A DNA stretch of 64,000 bases from Pseudomonas kairouanensis (GCF_004682055.1 NZ_QUZU01000018.1:1-64000), one strand, 5' to 3'. Shown: positions 18,282 through 27,913, numbered from the stretch's first letter. Made by a program: numbers and translations. Notes: generated by a model from the letters alone, not told the origin.

Positions 18282-18306
18282 ATTCTTAAAAATACTATTT
18301 AAGAAT
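18282..18306. promoter_or_regulatory. Perfect 9-bp palindrome upstream of oscA
   Basis: ATTCTTAAA and TTTAAGAAT form a perfect inverted repeat around AATACTA, 85 bp upstream of the oscA start in an AT-rich stretch. The position and the shared AAATACTA core with the atsR/atsB gap suggest a sulfur-regulator site, possibly CysB. This is inference only. Confidence 0.55.
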
Positions 18307-18398
18307 GTTTATATAACCAGAAAGAATTTTCTGGTGGGACGTGGGGTTGCGTGCAGTTTTTTTGCGATGCCGCTGAAATTAAGCCTTGAGAAGATCCA

Positions 18399-18491
18399 AA
18401 TGTGGGAGCGGGCTTACTCGCGAAAGCGGTGGGTCAGCCAAAATATATGTGTCTGATACACCGCTTTCGCGAGCAAGCCCGCTCCCACATT
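18399..18491. repeat. REPIN after the GGDEF/EAL gene
   Basis: Inverted arms AATGTGGGAGCGGGCTTACT and complement with an extended stem CGCGAAAGCGGTG. This is the GTGGGAGCGG variant. The rest of the gap to oscA (18198-18502) holds the oscA control region. Confidence 0.85.
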
Positions 18492-18502
18492 TTGACTGCA
18501 TT

Positions 18503-20416
18503 TCAAGTTCGGATAGTGGGCGCCCTGTTCCAGTCGATCTCTACCGCCGGCACCGGCCGACCAAACCAATACCCCTGCCCCAGATCGCAGCCGTGGTCCA
18601 ACAGAAACCGCGCCTGCTCCACCTGCTCGATCCCTTCGGCATGCACCTGCATGCCCATGCTTTTGGCCAGGGCGATCACCACGCGCACGATGGCGGCGTC
18701 GTCTTCATCCCACGGCAACCCGGCGACAAAGCCCTGGTCGATCTTGAGCTTCTGCACCGGCAGGCGCTTGAGGCGAAGCAGTGAGGAATAGCCGGTGCCG
18801 AAGTCATCGATGGCCAGGCGCAAGCCCAGTTCGCGCAGGCGATGCAGTTGCTCCAGGGCTTCTTCGGGGTCGTCCATCACCGCGCTCTCGGTGACTTCCA
18901 ACTCAAGGTAGACCGGGTCCAGGCCGGTGTCGTGCAGCACCTGGGCAACCTGCCCGTACAGTTCGCGGCGGGCGAACAGGCGGCTGGACACATTCACCGC
19001 AATAAAGCTCAGCGGCGCACCAATGGCCAGCCATCGGCACATCTGGCGGCACGACTGTTCCAGCACCCAGGCGTCGATATCGGCAATCAAGCCTGTGCGT
19101 TCGGCAATGGGGATAAATTCACCCGGCGGCACCAGGCCACGCTCCGGATGCTCCCAGCGTACCAGCGCCTCGACGCCCACCAGGCGGCTGGCGCGCAGGT
19201 CGTGCACCGGTTGGTAATAGACGCGCAGTTCTTGCTGTTCAAGGGCGCGGCGCAGTTCACTGGCGATTTCCACACGGTTCTGGGCGTGGGCGGTGAGTTC
19301 TTCGGTGTACAGGGCGTAGCCTTCGCGCCCGGCGCTTTTGGCCTTGAACAGCGCGGAGTCGGCGTTGCGCAGCAGTTGTTCGGCGCTCAGGGCGTCGCTG
19401 GGAAACAGGCTGATGCCAATGCTGGCGCTGATAAACAACTGGTGGCCGTCAAAGATGAACGGCTGCTTCATCGCCTCCAGGATCCGATGGGCCAACGCGG
19501 CGGCCTGCACCACCTGTGGACAACTTTCCGCCAATACCGCGAACTCGTCGCCGCCCAGGCGGGCCAGGGTCACGCCGGGGCCGAAGAGGCCTTGGAGCCG
19601 TTCGCCGACCACCTTGAGCAACTGGTCGCCGACGTTATGACCAAGGCTGTCATTGATGATCTTGAAGTGGTCCAGGTCCAGCAAAAGCAGGGCGCAGCCA
19701 CGCTTGTGGGCTTGCGCCGAGGCCAGCGCCTGTTCGGCACGGTCGGTGAACAACAGGCGGTTGGGCAGGTCGGTGAGGGGGTCGTGATGGGCCAGGTGGG
19801 CCAGTTCGTGCTCGGAATCCTTGATGGCGCTGATATCAGAAAACACGGCGACGTAATGGCTGAGCAGGCCCTGATCGTCGTGGATCACGCGGATGGTTTG
19901 CCACTGTGGATAAATTTCGCCACTTTTGCGCCGATTCCAGATTTCGCCGCTCCATTCGCCCGTACGCTCCAGGCTCTGGAACATCTGCTGGTAAAAATTC
20001 GACGAATGGCGTCCCGATTTGAACAGGCTGGGCTGCTGGCCCATCACATCTTCGCGACGGTAGCCCGTAATCTCCATGAAGGCCCGGTTTACATGCACGA
20101 TCAGGCCCTTGGCGTCAGTGACCAACACACCTTCACGGGTGCAATCGAACACGGCGGCGGCCTGGCGCAGGCGTTCGCGGTTCTCCTTCAAGGGCTGTTG
20201 CAGCAGGCTGGCACGGGCAAACCGGGCGCACAGCAGGTAAATGGCCAGGGCGCTGAGGGCCACCCACACGTAGCCGCGCACCTGCAGCCATTGCCCCAAC
20301 TCGCGCGGCTCATCGAGAAAGTTGATCAATAGGCGGTTGCTCAACTGCAGCCACACGATGGAAACCAGGAGGTATACCAGCCCTGCACGCAGGGCACTTC
20401 GGTATGAAAACAGCAT
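18503..20416 (-). CDS. PAS-GGDEF-EAL cyclic-di-GMP signalling protein
   Basis: A 637-residue membrane protein. Two N-terminal hydrophobic segments (about residues 8-30 and 42-60) precede a PAS domain (about 85-200), a GGDEF domain with the variant LGGDEFAV, and an EAL domain with EALVRW. The EAL catalytic pattern, including TESAVMDD and IDDFGTGYSSL, looks intact, so phosphodiesterase activity is likely; GGDEF activity is uncertain. The start MLFSYRS follows AAGGA and is preferred over a TTG seven codons earlier. It occupies the position of P. aeruginosa PA0285 between oscA and desA. Confidence 0.9.
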   Translation of the reverse strand: MLFSYRSALRAGLVYLLVSIVWLQLSNRLLINFLDEPRELGQWLQVRGYVWVALSALAIYLLCARFARASLLQQPLKENRERLRQAAAVFDCTREGVLVTDAKGLIVHVNRAFMEITGYRREDVMGQQPSLFKSGRHSSNFYQQMFQSLERTGEWSGEIWNRRKSGEIYPQWQTIRVIHDDQGLLSHYVAVFSDISAIKDSEHELAHLAHHDPLTDLPNRLLFTDRAEQALASAQAHKRGCALLLLDLDHFKIINDSLGHNVGDQLLKVVGERLQGLFGPGVTLARLGGDEFAVLAESCPQVVQAAALAHRILEAMKQPFIFDGHQLFISASIGISLFPSDALSAEQLLRNADSALFKAKSAGREGYALYTEELTAHAQNRVEIASELRRALEQQELRVYYQPVHDLRASRLVGVEALVRWEHPERGLVPPGEFIPIAERTGLIADIDAWVLEQSCRQMCRWLAIGAPLSFIAVNVSSRLFARRELYGQVAQVLHDTGLDPVYLELEVTESAVMDDPEEALEQLHRLRELGLRLAIDDFGTGYSSLLRLKRLPVQKLKIDQGFVAGLPWDEDDAAIVRVVIALAKSMGMQVHAEGIEQVEQARFLLDHGCDLGQGYWFGRPVPAVEIDWNRAPTIRT

Positions 20417-20582
20417 ATGGTCAGTAATCCTTACCAAAAAAACAGAATCGCCCTACAAAGGCTGCGGATTATAGAATAAGAAACATCCAGTCACTCCTAT
20501 CTGAAAGGGCGGCTGGTTTTCTGTGCAGGCTTAGTGATAATGCGTGAGCTGTTCTTTTCTTTATCTGAGGGCCATACAGCCT

Positions 20583-21767
20583 ATGTGGTACAACGGTTTT
20601 CTTGACCTGTCAGCCTGGCAACTGGTGGCGGTCACTCTGTTGATGACCCATGTGACCATCGTTGGGGTCACTGTCTATCTGCACCGTTATTCAGCCCATC
20701 GCTCCCTGGAGCTCAATGCCGGCCTGAAACACTTCTTCCGCTTCTGGCTGTGGCTGACCACGGCGCAGAACACCCGCGAGTGGACCGCCATCCACCGTAA
20801 ACACCACGCCAAGTGCGAAACCGTCGACGACCCGCACAGCCCGGTTGTCAAAGGCCTGTCCACCGTACTGCGCAAAGGCGCCGAACTGTACCGCGCCGAA
20901 GCGGAAAACCCCGAGACCCTGCGCATCTACGGCAAGAACTGCCCGGACGACTGGATCGAGCGCAAAATCTACACCCCCTACCCGCTGCTGGGCGTGGCCA
21001 TCATGGGGGTGATCGACCTGCTGTTGTTCGGCACCATCGGCATCACCATCTGGGCCATCCAGATGATGTGGATTCCGTTCTGGGCCGCCGGCGTCATCAA
21101 CGGCCTGGGCCATGCCGTGGGCTATCGCAATTTCGAATGCCGTGACGCGGCGACCAACTTGGTGCCGTGGGGCATCATCGTCGGCGGCGAAGAACTGCAC
21201 AACAACCACCACACCTACCCGAACTCAGCCAAGCTGTCGGTGAAAAAGTGGGAGTTCGACCTGGGCTGGGCCTGGATCAAGGTGTTCAGCTGGCTGCGCC
21301 TGGCCAAGGTGCAGCGCGTGGCGCCTATTGCGCATCGCGTCGAGGGCAAGGGCCACCTGGACATGGACACCGCCATGGCGATCCTCAACAACCGCTTCCA
21401 GATCATGGCCCAGTACCGCAAGCTGGTGATCGGCCCGCTGGTCAAGCAGGAGCTGGAAAAAGTCGATCACTCGGTGCGCCACCAGTTCCACCGCGCCAAG
21501 CGCCTGTTGTCGCGGGAAACCAGCCTGCTGGATGACCGTCATCACCTGCGCATCCAGAGCATGCTGGAACACAGCCACGCACTGAAAACGATCTACGAGA
21601 AGCGCCTGGCGCTGCAACAGATCTGGGTGAAGACCAGTTCCAACGGCCACGACATGCTGGCTGCGATCAAGGAATGGGTACATGAGGCCGAGGCCAGTGG
21701 CATCCAGTCGCTACGGGACTTTGCTCATCAATTGAAGACCTATTCGCTGCGCCCTGCAGCAGTCTGA
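20583..21767 (+). CDS. desA: Delta-9 acyl-lipid desaturase DesA
   Basis: An integral-membrane di-iron desaturase of 394 residues. Its His boxes are HRYSAH, HRKHHAK and ELHNNHHTYP, with hydrophobic pairs between. P. aeruginosa DesA (PA0286), in the same neighbourhood, introduces double bonds into phospholipid acyl chains. The start MWYNGFLDL follows GAGGG; an upstream in-frame GTG is rejected. The C-terminal 120 residues form a long charged helical tail. Confidence 0.92.
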   Translation: MWYNGFLDLSAWQLVAVTLLMTHVTIVGVTVYLHRYSAHRSLELNAGLKHFFRFWLWLTTAQNTREWTAIHRKHHAKCETVDDPHSPVVKGLSTVLRKGAELYRAEAENPETLRIYGKNCPDDWIERKIYTPYPLLGVAIMGVIDLLLFGTIGITIWAIQMMWIPFWAAGVINGLGHAVGYRNFECRDAATNLVPWGIIVGGEELHNNHHTYPNSAKLSVKKWEFDLGWAWIKVFSWLRLAKVQRVAPIAHRVEGKGHLDMDTAMAILNNRFQIMAQYRKLVIGPLVKQELEKVDHSVRHQFHRAKRLLSRETSLLDDRHHLRIQSMLEHSHALKTIYEKRLALQQIWVKTSSNGHDMLAAIKEWVHEAEASGIQSLRDFAHQLKTYSLRPAAV

Positions 21768-21773
21768 CGAGAC

Positions 21774-21797
21774 GGCGGGAGGGGTTGCCCTCCCGCC
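21774..21797 (+). terminator. Putative terminator after desA
   Basis: GGCGGGAGGGG and CCCTCCCGCC form a GC-rich hairpin just after the desA stop. A short T-run follows about 7 nt further on, so efficiency is uncertain. Confidence 0.45.
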
Positions 21798-21955
21798 CAC
21801 CAGCTTTTTGGCGTCAGTTCTCGGACGCCGTCAATCGGTCCTGTTGACGGAACTTCACTGCAATTCGCCTCTCTCAATGAACACTTCGCCATCATGGTGG
21901 CCCCTTGTAGTGTCCGCTGCTCCATCCTGCGGCGCGCCCAGAGAGAGTTGTGCCA

Positions 21956-22957
21956 ATGGCTTCCGAACAGCCCTACTTGACCGACCCCCCTACTGCAGAA
22001 CATCCACGCCCGACAGCAGCCGCAACCCTGCTGGCGTTGATGCATGCCCAGGGAGAAGTCGAACGGCTCAGCGAGCGCGAACAGCTGCTCAGCTCGCTCT
22101 TGGTGAGTGTAAACGCCGTGCTGTGGGCCATCGATTGGGAGACCCGGCGGGTACTTTACGTGAGCCCGGCCTATGAGCGGGTGTTCGGACGGTCCGCCGG
22201 TCTGTTGCTGGCCGATCATCGGGAATGGCGCAACAGCATCCACCCCGAAGACCTCGACTATGCCGAACACAGCCTGGCACGCGTGCTGGAACAGGGCACC
22301 GTGGAAGACCGCGAGTACCGCATCATCACCGCCGACGGGCAGATCCGCTGGCTGAGCGACAAGTGCTACGTCAACCAGCAGGTGGTGCCCGGCGAGCCAG
22401 TGATCGTGGTCGGCATGGCCGAGGACATCACCGAGAAGAAACAGCTGGAGCTTGAACTGCATCGCTTGGCCACCACCGACGTGCTGACCCAGACCAGCAA
22501 CCGGCGACACTTCTTCGAATGCGCCAACCAAGCCTTCGACACAGCCTGCGTCCAAGGCGCCCCGCTGGCCTTCCTGCTGCTGGACATCGATGACTTCAAG
22601 GACGTCAACGACACCTACGGCCACCTGGAAGGCGACCAAGTGCTGCGACGTATTGCCGAGAGCGGTCGCGGCGTATTGCGCCGTGGCGACCTGTTCGGGC
22701 GCATTGGTGGCGAAGAATTTGCCGCCGTGCTGCCCGGTTGCGCGCCGGAGATGGCGCTGCAGGTGGCCGAGCGGTTGGGCAACGAGATCCAGCAGTTGAG
22801 TTTCAGCTATGACGGCCAGGCCTTCACCGTGACCATCAGCCAGGGCCTGGCGAGCCTGCGCGAAGAAGACTCGACGCTGGACAGCCTGTTCGCCCGCGCC
22901 GATGCCGCGATGTACGAGGCCAAGCGCCAGGGCAAGAACCGCGTGGTTGCGGGCTAG
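21956..22957 (+). CDS. PAS-GGDEF diguanylate cyclase
   Basis: A 333-residue soluble protein with a PAS domain (about residues 45-160) and a C-terminal GGDEF domain. The active site reads GGEEF within GRIGGEEFAAVLPG, and RxxD-like and catalytic residues look complete, so c-di-GMP synthesis is expected. The ATG at 21956 follows GAGAGAG. P. aeruginosa has a related cyclase (PA0290) a few genes from desA. Confidence 0.9.
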   Translation: MASEQPYLTDPPTAEHPRPTAAATLLALMHAQGEVERLSEREQLLSSLLVSVNAVLWAIDWETRRVLYVSPAYERVFGRSAGLLLADHREWRNSIHPEDLDYAEHSLARVLEQGTVEDREYRIITADGQIRWLSDKCYVNQQVVPGEPVIVVGMAEDITEKKQLELELHRLATTDVLTQTSNRRHFFECANQAFDTACVQGAPLAFLLLDIDDFKDVNDTYGHLEGDQVLRRIAESGRGVLRRGDLFGRIGGEEFAAVLPGCAPEMALQVAERLGNEIQQLSFSYDGQAFTVTISQGLASLREEDSTLDSLFARADAAMYEAKRQGKNRVVAG

Positions 22958-22991
22958 AGCCGGTCACGTCCCGCAGGGTCAGCGCATATCC

Positions 22992-23084
22992 AATGTGGGA
23001 GCGGGCTTGCTCGCGAAAGCGGAGGGTCAGTTAGAAGATCTTTGACTGGCAGACCGCATTCGCGAGCAAGCCCGCTCCCACATT
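22992..23084. repeat. REPIN between convergent genes
   Basis: Inverted arms AATGTGGGAGCGGGCTTGCT and complement with extension CGCGAAAGCGG, between the cyclase and the convergent REC-HDOD gene. Confidence 0.85.
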
Positions 23085-23101
23085 TGGATCTCTGCACCTT
23101 C

Positions 23102-24310
23102 CTAGGATTTTCGCACCCGGGAGAGTTCCGACAAGCCCACCCTTAGCAATCGTGCGGTCTTGCCTGCGGCCAACACTTCCAACCCTTCATGCTCAGTAAG
23201 CCGCGCCATCTGCGCCGCCAGGTTCACCACCAGCGCATCCCGGGCATACACCCCGCCTTCCAGCGAATAGATCGATGCAATCAATTGGCGCAGTTCCAGC
23301 GGTAAACGCCAACGCGCCCGCAGCGCCGAACCGTAGGCGGCGCCAAAGGTGTAAAGCGACTCACCAATGGTTTCTTCATCCAGTTCCCCCCCGCCCTGGC
23401 GCCAGTCTTCCAGGCAGCGCAACAGCGCCAAGTCTCCGAGCCGGTGCAAAATACCGGCGCTGTAGCAGCGCTCGTGGTCCAGCTCCAGCATGCGCGCCAA
23501 GCGGCGGGCGTAGTCGGCCGTGTCCTGGGACAACTGCCAGTGGCGCTCGGCATAGGCCACCAGCGCCGGGTCGCCCAGCACCACGTTGTGCTTGAGGGAA
23601 AGGCCGAGGATCAGGTTCATGCTCTGCCCGGCGGCCAGCTTGTGCAACGCCGCCGGCAGGGTTTGCACCGGGGAGCCGTGGTGGCCGGCGCTGTTGGCAG
23701 CGGCGATCAGCACGGCGGTGATTTGCGGGTCCATGCGCACCCGGTCTTCCAGGCCCTTGAGGTCCAGGCCTTTCGGCCCGAGGCTGTGTTGCACCGCAGC
23801 TTTCACATCCACCCGCAGCGGCGCACCATCGGAGACTTCGCGGCGGCGTTCCAGGAACACCGGCAAGGTGATGCCGGGCGTCAGCGGCGGCACTTCGCAG
23901 TACACGCTCTCGCCCTCGTTGAGCAGCAGGTCTTGCAGACGTTGGGTCAGGCTTTCCATGTTCAGGGGTTTGGTCAGGTACGCCGTAGGCGCCAGGGGCA
24001 AGGCTTCACGCACGCTGGCGCTGTCATTGCGGCTGCTCAGCAGAATAAACGGCAGCGCGGGCGAGCGGCGCTGCTGGCGCACGTTACGTAGCAAGCGCAG
24101 ACCATCGACGCCCGGCAGCTCCCAATCGGCCAGAATCAGGTCGTAGGCCTTCTCTCGCAGTAATGTCGCCGCTTGTTGCCCGTCGGCACACACATCCAGC
24201 CGCGCATCGCAGCGCACGTTCAACAACACTTGCTTGAGCAGATCCCGCGACCAAGGGTCCGCTTCGGCTATCAGCACTCGGGGTACAGCCGGTAAATCAA
24301 CAGCAGTCAT
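23102..24310 (-). CDS. Response regulator with HDOD output domain
   Basis: A 402-residue protein. Residues about 10-130 form a receiver domain with acidic pocket EAD, phospho-acceptor Asp in LILADWELPGVDGL, and Lys in YLTKPLN. Residues about 160-370 form an HDOD domain with ILHRLGDLALLRCL. HDOD proteins act in signalling linked to c-di-GMP or stress, but the partner kinase is not in view. The RBS is GGAGCG. Confidence 0.85.
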   Translation of the reverse strand: MTAVDLPAVPRVLIAEADPWSRDLLKQVLLNVRCDARLDVCADGQQAATLLREKAYDLILADWELPGVDGLRLLRNVRQQRRSPALPFILLSSRNDSASVREALPLAPTAYLTKPLNMESLTQRLQDLLLNEGESVYCEVPPLTPGITLPVFLERRREVSDGAPLRVDVKAAVQHSLGPKGLDLKGLEDRVRMDPQITAVLIAAANSAGHHGSPVQTLPAALHKLAAGQSMNLILGLSLKHNVVLGDPALVAYAERHWQLSQDTADYARRLARMLELDHERCYSAGILHRLGDLALLRCLEDWRQGGGELDEETIGESLYTFGAAYGSALRARWRLPLELRQLIASIYSLEGGVYARDALVVNLAAQMARLTEHEGLEVLAAGKTARLLRVGLSELSRVRKS

Positions 24311-24399
24311 CCAGCACGCTCCATCGGCAATGCTTGCACCTTAGACAATGGAGCGGCGTACGTACAATGAACGCGGCCTGAATGTGCGGCGATGGGCAC

Positions 24400-24426
24400 A
24401 AAAAAACCCGCCGAAGCGGGTTTTTT
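24400..24426. terminator. Bidirectional Rho-independent terminator
   Basis: AAAAAAACCCGC, loop CGAA, then GCGGGTTTTTT. A-run and T-run on both sides let it terminate gabT on the minus strand and anything read through on the plus strand. Confidence 0.85.
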
Positions 24427-24449
24427 CTGTCAATCAAATCAGCGCTCGA

Positions 24450-25727
24450 TTACAACTCGGCGAAGCACTCTTCGATGATCGCCAGGCCTTTGTCCAACTG
24501 CTCGTCTGGCGAGGTCAGCGGTACCAGTACGCGCAACACGTTGCCGTAGGTGCCACAGCTCAGCAGGATCAGGCCCTTGTCACGCGCCTTGGCCACCACG
24601 GAGGCAACGGCAGCGGCGTTTGGCTTGTGGGTGTCGCCGTCGTCGAACAGCTCGACCGCGATCATTGCGCCCAGGGCACGCACTTCGCCGATCACCGGGT
24701 ACTTGGCCTGGATGGCCTTCAAACCCGTGACCAGACGCTCGCCAACCGCTTTGCAACGGTCCAGCAGGTGCTCTTCCTCGAACACTTCCATCACCGCCAG
24801 GGCCGCCGCGCAAGCGATCGGGCTACCGGCGTAGGTGCCACCCAGGCCACCCGGAGCAATGGCGTCCATGTATTCGGCCTTGCCGCACACACCGGCCAGC
24901 GGGAAGCCGCCCGCGATGGATTTGGCGAAGGTGGTCAGGTCGGCAGCAACGCCCATCTGTTCCATGGCAAAGAAGGTACCGGTACGGCCGGCACCGGTTT
25001 GCACTTCGTCGGCGATCAGCAGGATGCCGTGCTTGTCGCACAGTTCACGCAGGCGCTTCATGAAGGATTTGGGCGCGACGTAAAAACCGCCTTCGCCCTG
25101 CACCGGCTCGATGATGATGGCTGCGATATCACGCGGCTCGGCATCGTTTTTGAAGATACGTTCGATGCTGGCGATGGAGTCGTCATCGCTCACACCGTGC
25201 AGTTCGTTCGGGTACAGCGCGCGGAACACGCCGCCTGGCATCAGGCCCATGCCAGCCGAGTACGGCACGACTTTGCCGGTGAGGCCCAGGGTCATCATGG
25301 TGCGGCCATGGTAAGCGCCGGTGAAGGCGATCACACCGGCACGGCCTGTGGCGGCGCGGGCGATTTTCACGGCGTTTTCCACCGCTTCCGAACCGGTGGT
25401 GACCAGCAGGGTTTTCTTGGCGAAATCGCCCGGGACCTTGGCGTTCACTTTCTCGCACACTTCGACGTATGGCTCGTAGGCCAGTACCTGGAAGCAGGTG
25501 TGGGTCAGCTTGTTCAGTTGCTCGGTCACGGCCGCGATGATTTTCGGGTGTACGTGGCCGGTGTTCAGCACGGCGATACCGCCGGCGAAGTCGATGAACT
25601 CGCGACCTTCAACGTCGGTTACGGTGGCGTTCTTCGCCGATTCAGCGAAGATCGGGTGAATCTGGCCAACACCGCGCGGTACAGCGGATTCGCGGCGTTT
25701 CATCAGGGATGCGTTGGTCTTGCTCAT
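24450..25727 (-). CDS. gabT: 4-aminobutyrate aminotransferase
   Basis: A class-III PLP aminotransferase of 425 residues that transfers the amino group of GABA to 2-oxoglutarate, giving succinic semialdehyde. The PLP lysine is in TTFAKSIAGGFPLAG, and the cofactor-binding Asp in LLIADEVQTGAGRTG. The start MSKTNASLMKRR follows GAGGA; an ATG six codons upstream is rejected. It lies 181 bp downstream of gabD on the same strand. Confidence 0.95.
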   Translation of the reverse strand: MSKTNASLMKRRESAVPRGVGQIHPIFAESAKNATVTDVEGREFIDFAGGIAVLNTGHVHPKIIAAVTEQLNKLTHTCFQVLAYEPYVEVCEKVNAKVPGDFAKKTLLVTTGSEAVENAVKIARAATGRAGVIAFTGAYHGRTMMTLGLTGKVVPYSAGMGLMPGGVFRALYPNELHGVSDDDSIASIERIFKNDAEPRDIAAIIIEPVQGEGGFYVAPKSFMKRLRELCDKHGILLIADEVQTGAGRTGTFFAMEQMGVAADLTTFAKSIAGGFPLAGVCGKAEYMDAIAPGGLGGTYAGSPIACAAALAVMEVFEEEHLLDRCKAVGERLVTGLKAIQAKYPVIGEVRALGAMIAVELFDDGDTHKPNAAAVASVVAKARDKGLILLSCGTYGNVLRVLVPLTSPDEQLDKGLAIIEECFAEL

Positions 25728-25908
25728 AAAGTCCTCATTCGCCACTCATCGGGTGGCGTGGTCCAAGGCATACGTGGCGGGGAGGAGGCTGCGGCAGCAT
25801 GCGATGATCGACTGCCACGGCATTCCCGGCCACTACGAATAACGGGTAAAACACGCAAAGGGTCAGCGCTCTCGTGCCCTTTGCGTTTGCTGCAATCTCT
25901 TACAGAGC

Positions 25909-27351
25909 TTAGATGCCCAGGCAGAGGTATTTGATTTCCAGGTAGTCCTCGATCCCGTACTTGGAGCCCTCACGGCCCAGGCCCGAAGCCTTGATGCCGC
26001 CGAACGGCGCCACTTCGTTGGAGATCAACCCGGTGTTGACGCCCACCATGCCGTATTCCAGGGCTTCGGCCACACGGAACACACGGCCCAGGTCGCGGGC
26101 GTAGAAGTAGGAGGCCAGGCCGAACTCGGTGTCGTTGGACATCGCGATCACTTCGGCTTCGTCTTTGAAACGGAACAGCGGCGCCAGGGGGCCGAAGGTT
26201 TCTTCCTTGGCCACGGCCGCGTCTTTCGGCACGTTGGTGAGGATGGTCGGCTCAAAGAAGTTGCCTTCCATGACCTTGCCACCGGCCAGCAGCGTGGCAC
26301 CTTTTTTCAGGGCGTCGGCGATGTGTTCCTGCACCTTGGCCACGGCTTTTTCGTCGATCAGCGGGCCCGTGGTGGTGCCGTCTTCCAGACCGTTGCCGAT
26401 CTTCAGCTTGGCCACGGCCACTTTCAGTTTTTCGGCGAAGGCGTCGTACACCGAGTCCTGGATGTACAGGCGGTTGGCGCAGACGCAGGTCTGGCCGTTG
26501 TTGCGGTACTTGGAAATGATCGCGCCTTCGACGGCCTTATCCAGGTCGGCGTCGTCGAACACGATGAACGGCGCGTTGCCGCCCAGCTCCAGGGAGACTT
26601 TCTTGATGTCCTTGGCGCATTCGGCCATTAGCTGGCGACCGATTTCGGTGGAACCGGTGAAGGACAATTTACGCACGATCGGGTTGCTGGTCAGCTCGCC
26701 GCCGATGTCGCCGGCGCTGCCGGTGACCACACTCAACACGCCTTGGGGGATACCGGCGCGGTGCGCCAGCTCAACCAGGGCCAGGGCCGAGAACGGGGTT
26801 TGCGACGCGGGCTTGATCACCATGGTGCAACCGGCGGCCAGGGCCGGGCCGGCTTTACGGGTGATCATCGCGGCCGGGAAGTTCCACGGGGTGATGGCGG
26901 CAGTCACGCCGATTGGCTGCTTGATCACGATCAGGCGCTTGTCGGGTTGGTGGCCGGGAATCACGTCACCGTAGATGCGCTTGGCTTCTTCGGCGAACCA
27001 CTCGATAAAGGACGCGGCGTAGACGATTTCGCCCTTGGCTTCGGCCAGCGGCTTGCCTTGTTCCAGGGTCATCAGGCGGCCAAGGTCATCCTGGTTTTCG
27101 ATCAGCAGCTCGAACCAACGGCGCAGCTTGTTGGCGCGCTCCTTGGCGGTCAGTGCACGCCAGGCCGGCAGGGCCTTGTCGGCAGCTTCGATGGCGCGGC
27201 GGGTTTCCGCGGCGCCCATCTTGGGCACGGTGCCGAGGATTTCGCCCGTGGCAGGGTTGTTGACCTTGATGGTTTGACCGTTGTCCGCGTCGACCCAAGC
27301 GCCATCGATAAAGGCTTGCTGGCGGAACAACTGGGCATCTTTAAGCTGCAT
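25909..27351 (-). CDS. gabD: NADP-dependent succinate-semialdehyde dehydrogenase
   Basis: An aldehyde dehydrogenase of 480 residues that oxidises succinic semialdehyde from GabT to succinate. The catalytic Glu lies in SLELGGNAPFIVFDDADLD and the nucleophile Cys in NGQTCVCANR. The start MQLKDAQLFRQQ was chosen over an extended frame 42 codons longer, because family members begin there. It forms the gabDT pair with the downstream transaminase. Confidence 0.95.
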   Translation of the reverse strand: MQLKDAQLFRQQAFIDGAWVDADNGQTIKVNNPATGEILGTVPKMGAAETRRAIEAADKALPAWRALTAKERANKLRRWFELLIENQDDLGRLMTLEQGKPLAEAKGEIVYAASFIEWFAEEAKRIYGDVIPGHQPDKRLIVIKQPIGVTAAITPWNFPAAMITRKAGPALAAGCTMVIKPASQTPFSALALVELAHRAGIPQGVLSVVTGSAGDIGGELTSNPIVRKLSFTGSTEIGRQLMAECAKDIKKVSLELGGNAPFIVFDDADLDKAVEGAIISKYRNNGQTCVCANRLYIQDSVYDAFAEKLKVAVAKLKIGNGLEDGTTTGPLIDEKAVAKVQEHIADALKKGATLLAGGKVMEGNFFEPTILTNVPKDAAVAKEETFGPLAPLFRFKDEAEVIAMSNDTEFGLASYFYARDLGRVFRVAEALEYGMVGVNTGLISNEVAPFGGIKASGLGREGSKYGIEDYLEIKYLCLGI

Positions 27352-27680
27352 GTCGGCTTTCCTTAACAGCACCGCGCGCACGCGGAGCGAATTAGAGTTG
27401 TTGAAAGGCGCCTTGTGGGCTGCCGTCAGGGAAATCAGCCCCAGCGCGCGAAGAAAGGAAAATGGCGCACGGGACACGGAGCGTTTGAAATCTCAAACGA
27501 ATCCTAGGATCAATGGGGGTACAGGGCAATAGTCTGTTCGAAAAAAAGAACGAAAACGGCGCTTTTGCCAAAACTTTCTGATCAGCGTATTTCGGTCGGG
27601 TTCCTCCACCTTGACCAATGACGCCCGAGTTAGGGCCCAGGCGTGCCGATTTCCTACGTTCCAGCGGCCAAAAACCAGCA
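27352..27680. other. Gap upstream of gabD: promoter region only
   Basis: About 330 bp between gabD and the tRNA promoter. It holds the gabD leader and promoter region, including an AT-rich block at 27535-27580. I see no convincing gene here. Confidence 0.5.
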
Positions 27681-27709
27681 TGGACGCCCAAGGGCGACAT
27701 GGGTATGAT
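27681..27709 (+). promoter_or_regulatory. tRNA-Arg promoter
   Basis: TGGACG, a 17-bp spacer and TATGAT form a sigma-70 promoter ending 13 bp before the tRNA. The GC-rich discriminator GTCGCCCGC after the -10 box is typical of stringently controlled tRNA promoters. Confidence 0.65.
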
Positions 27710-27722
27710 GTCGCCCGCACAA

Positions 27723-27799
27723 GCATCCGTAGCTCAGCTGGATAGAGTACTGCCCTCCGAAGGCAGGGGTCGTGGGTTCGAATCCCGCCGGGTGCGCCA
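27723..27799 (+). tRNA. tRNA-Arg (anticodon CCG)
   Basis: A complete 77-nt cloverleaf: acceptor GCATCCG/CGGGTGC, D-stem GCTC/GAGT, anticodon stem CTGCC/GGCAG with loop CTCCGAA (anticodon CCG, decoding CGG), T-arm GTGGG TTCGAAT CCCGC, and an encoded GCCA end. Its 3' part is duplicated at 40905-40945, so this gene is the attachment site of the island to its right. Confidence 0.97.
27755..27795. repeat. attL: 41-bp direct repeat in tRNA 3' part
   Basis: These 41 bp, from the anticodon loop to the end of the acceptor stem, are exactly repeated at 40905-40945. After one mismatch (G here, A there) both continue CCA. This is the standard signature of tyrosine-integrase insertion into a tRNA gene. 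Confidence 0.93.
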
Positions 27800-27870
27800 T
27801 CTTCTTCCCCTTGTGTCACAAGGGGTTAGCGCTTCTGACAGAAACCTGTCCTAGTCCTGAAAGTCGTTTT

Positions 27871-27890
27871 TGCCACAAATTTGCCACACT
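27871..27890. repeat. 20-bp direct repeat inside left island end
   Basis: TGCCACAAATTTGCCACACT here recurs exactly at 40779-40798, inside the other end. The unit itself contains two TGCCACA copies. Immediately right, GCCACACT/AGTGTGGC form a perfect palindrome (27883-27900). Position fits integrase arm-type or excisionase sites. Confidence 0.6.
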
Positions 27891-27913
27891 CAAGTGTGGC
27901 GGGAATGGTCGAA

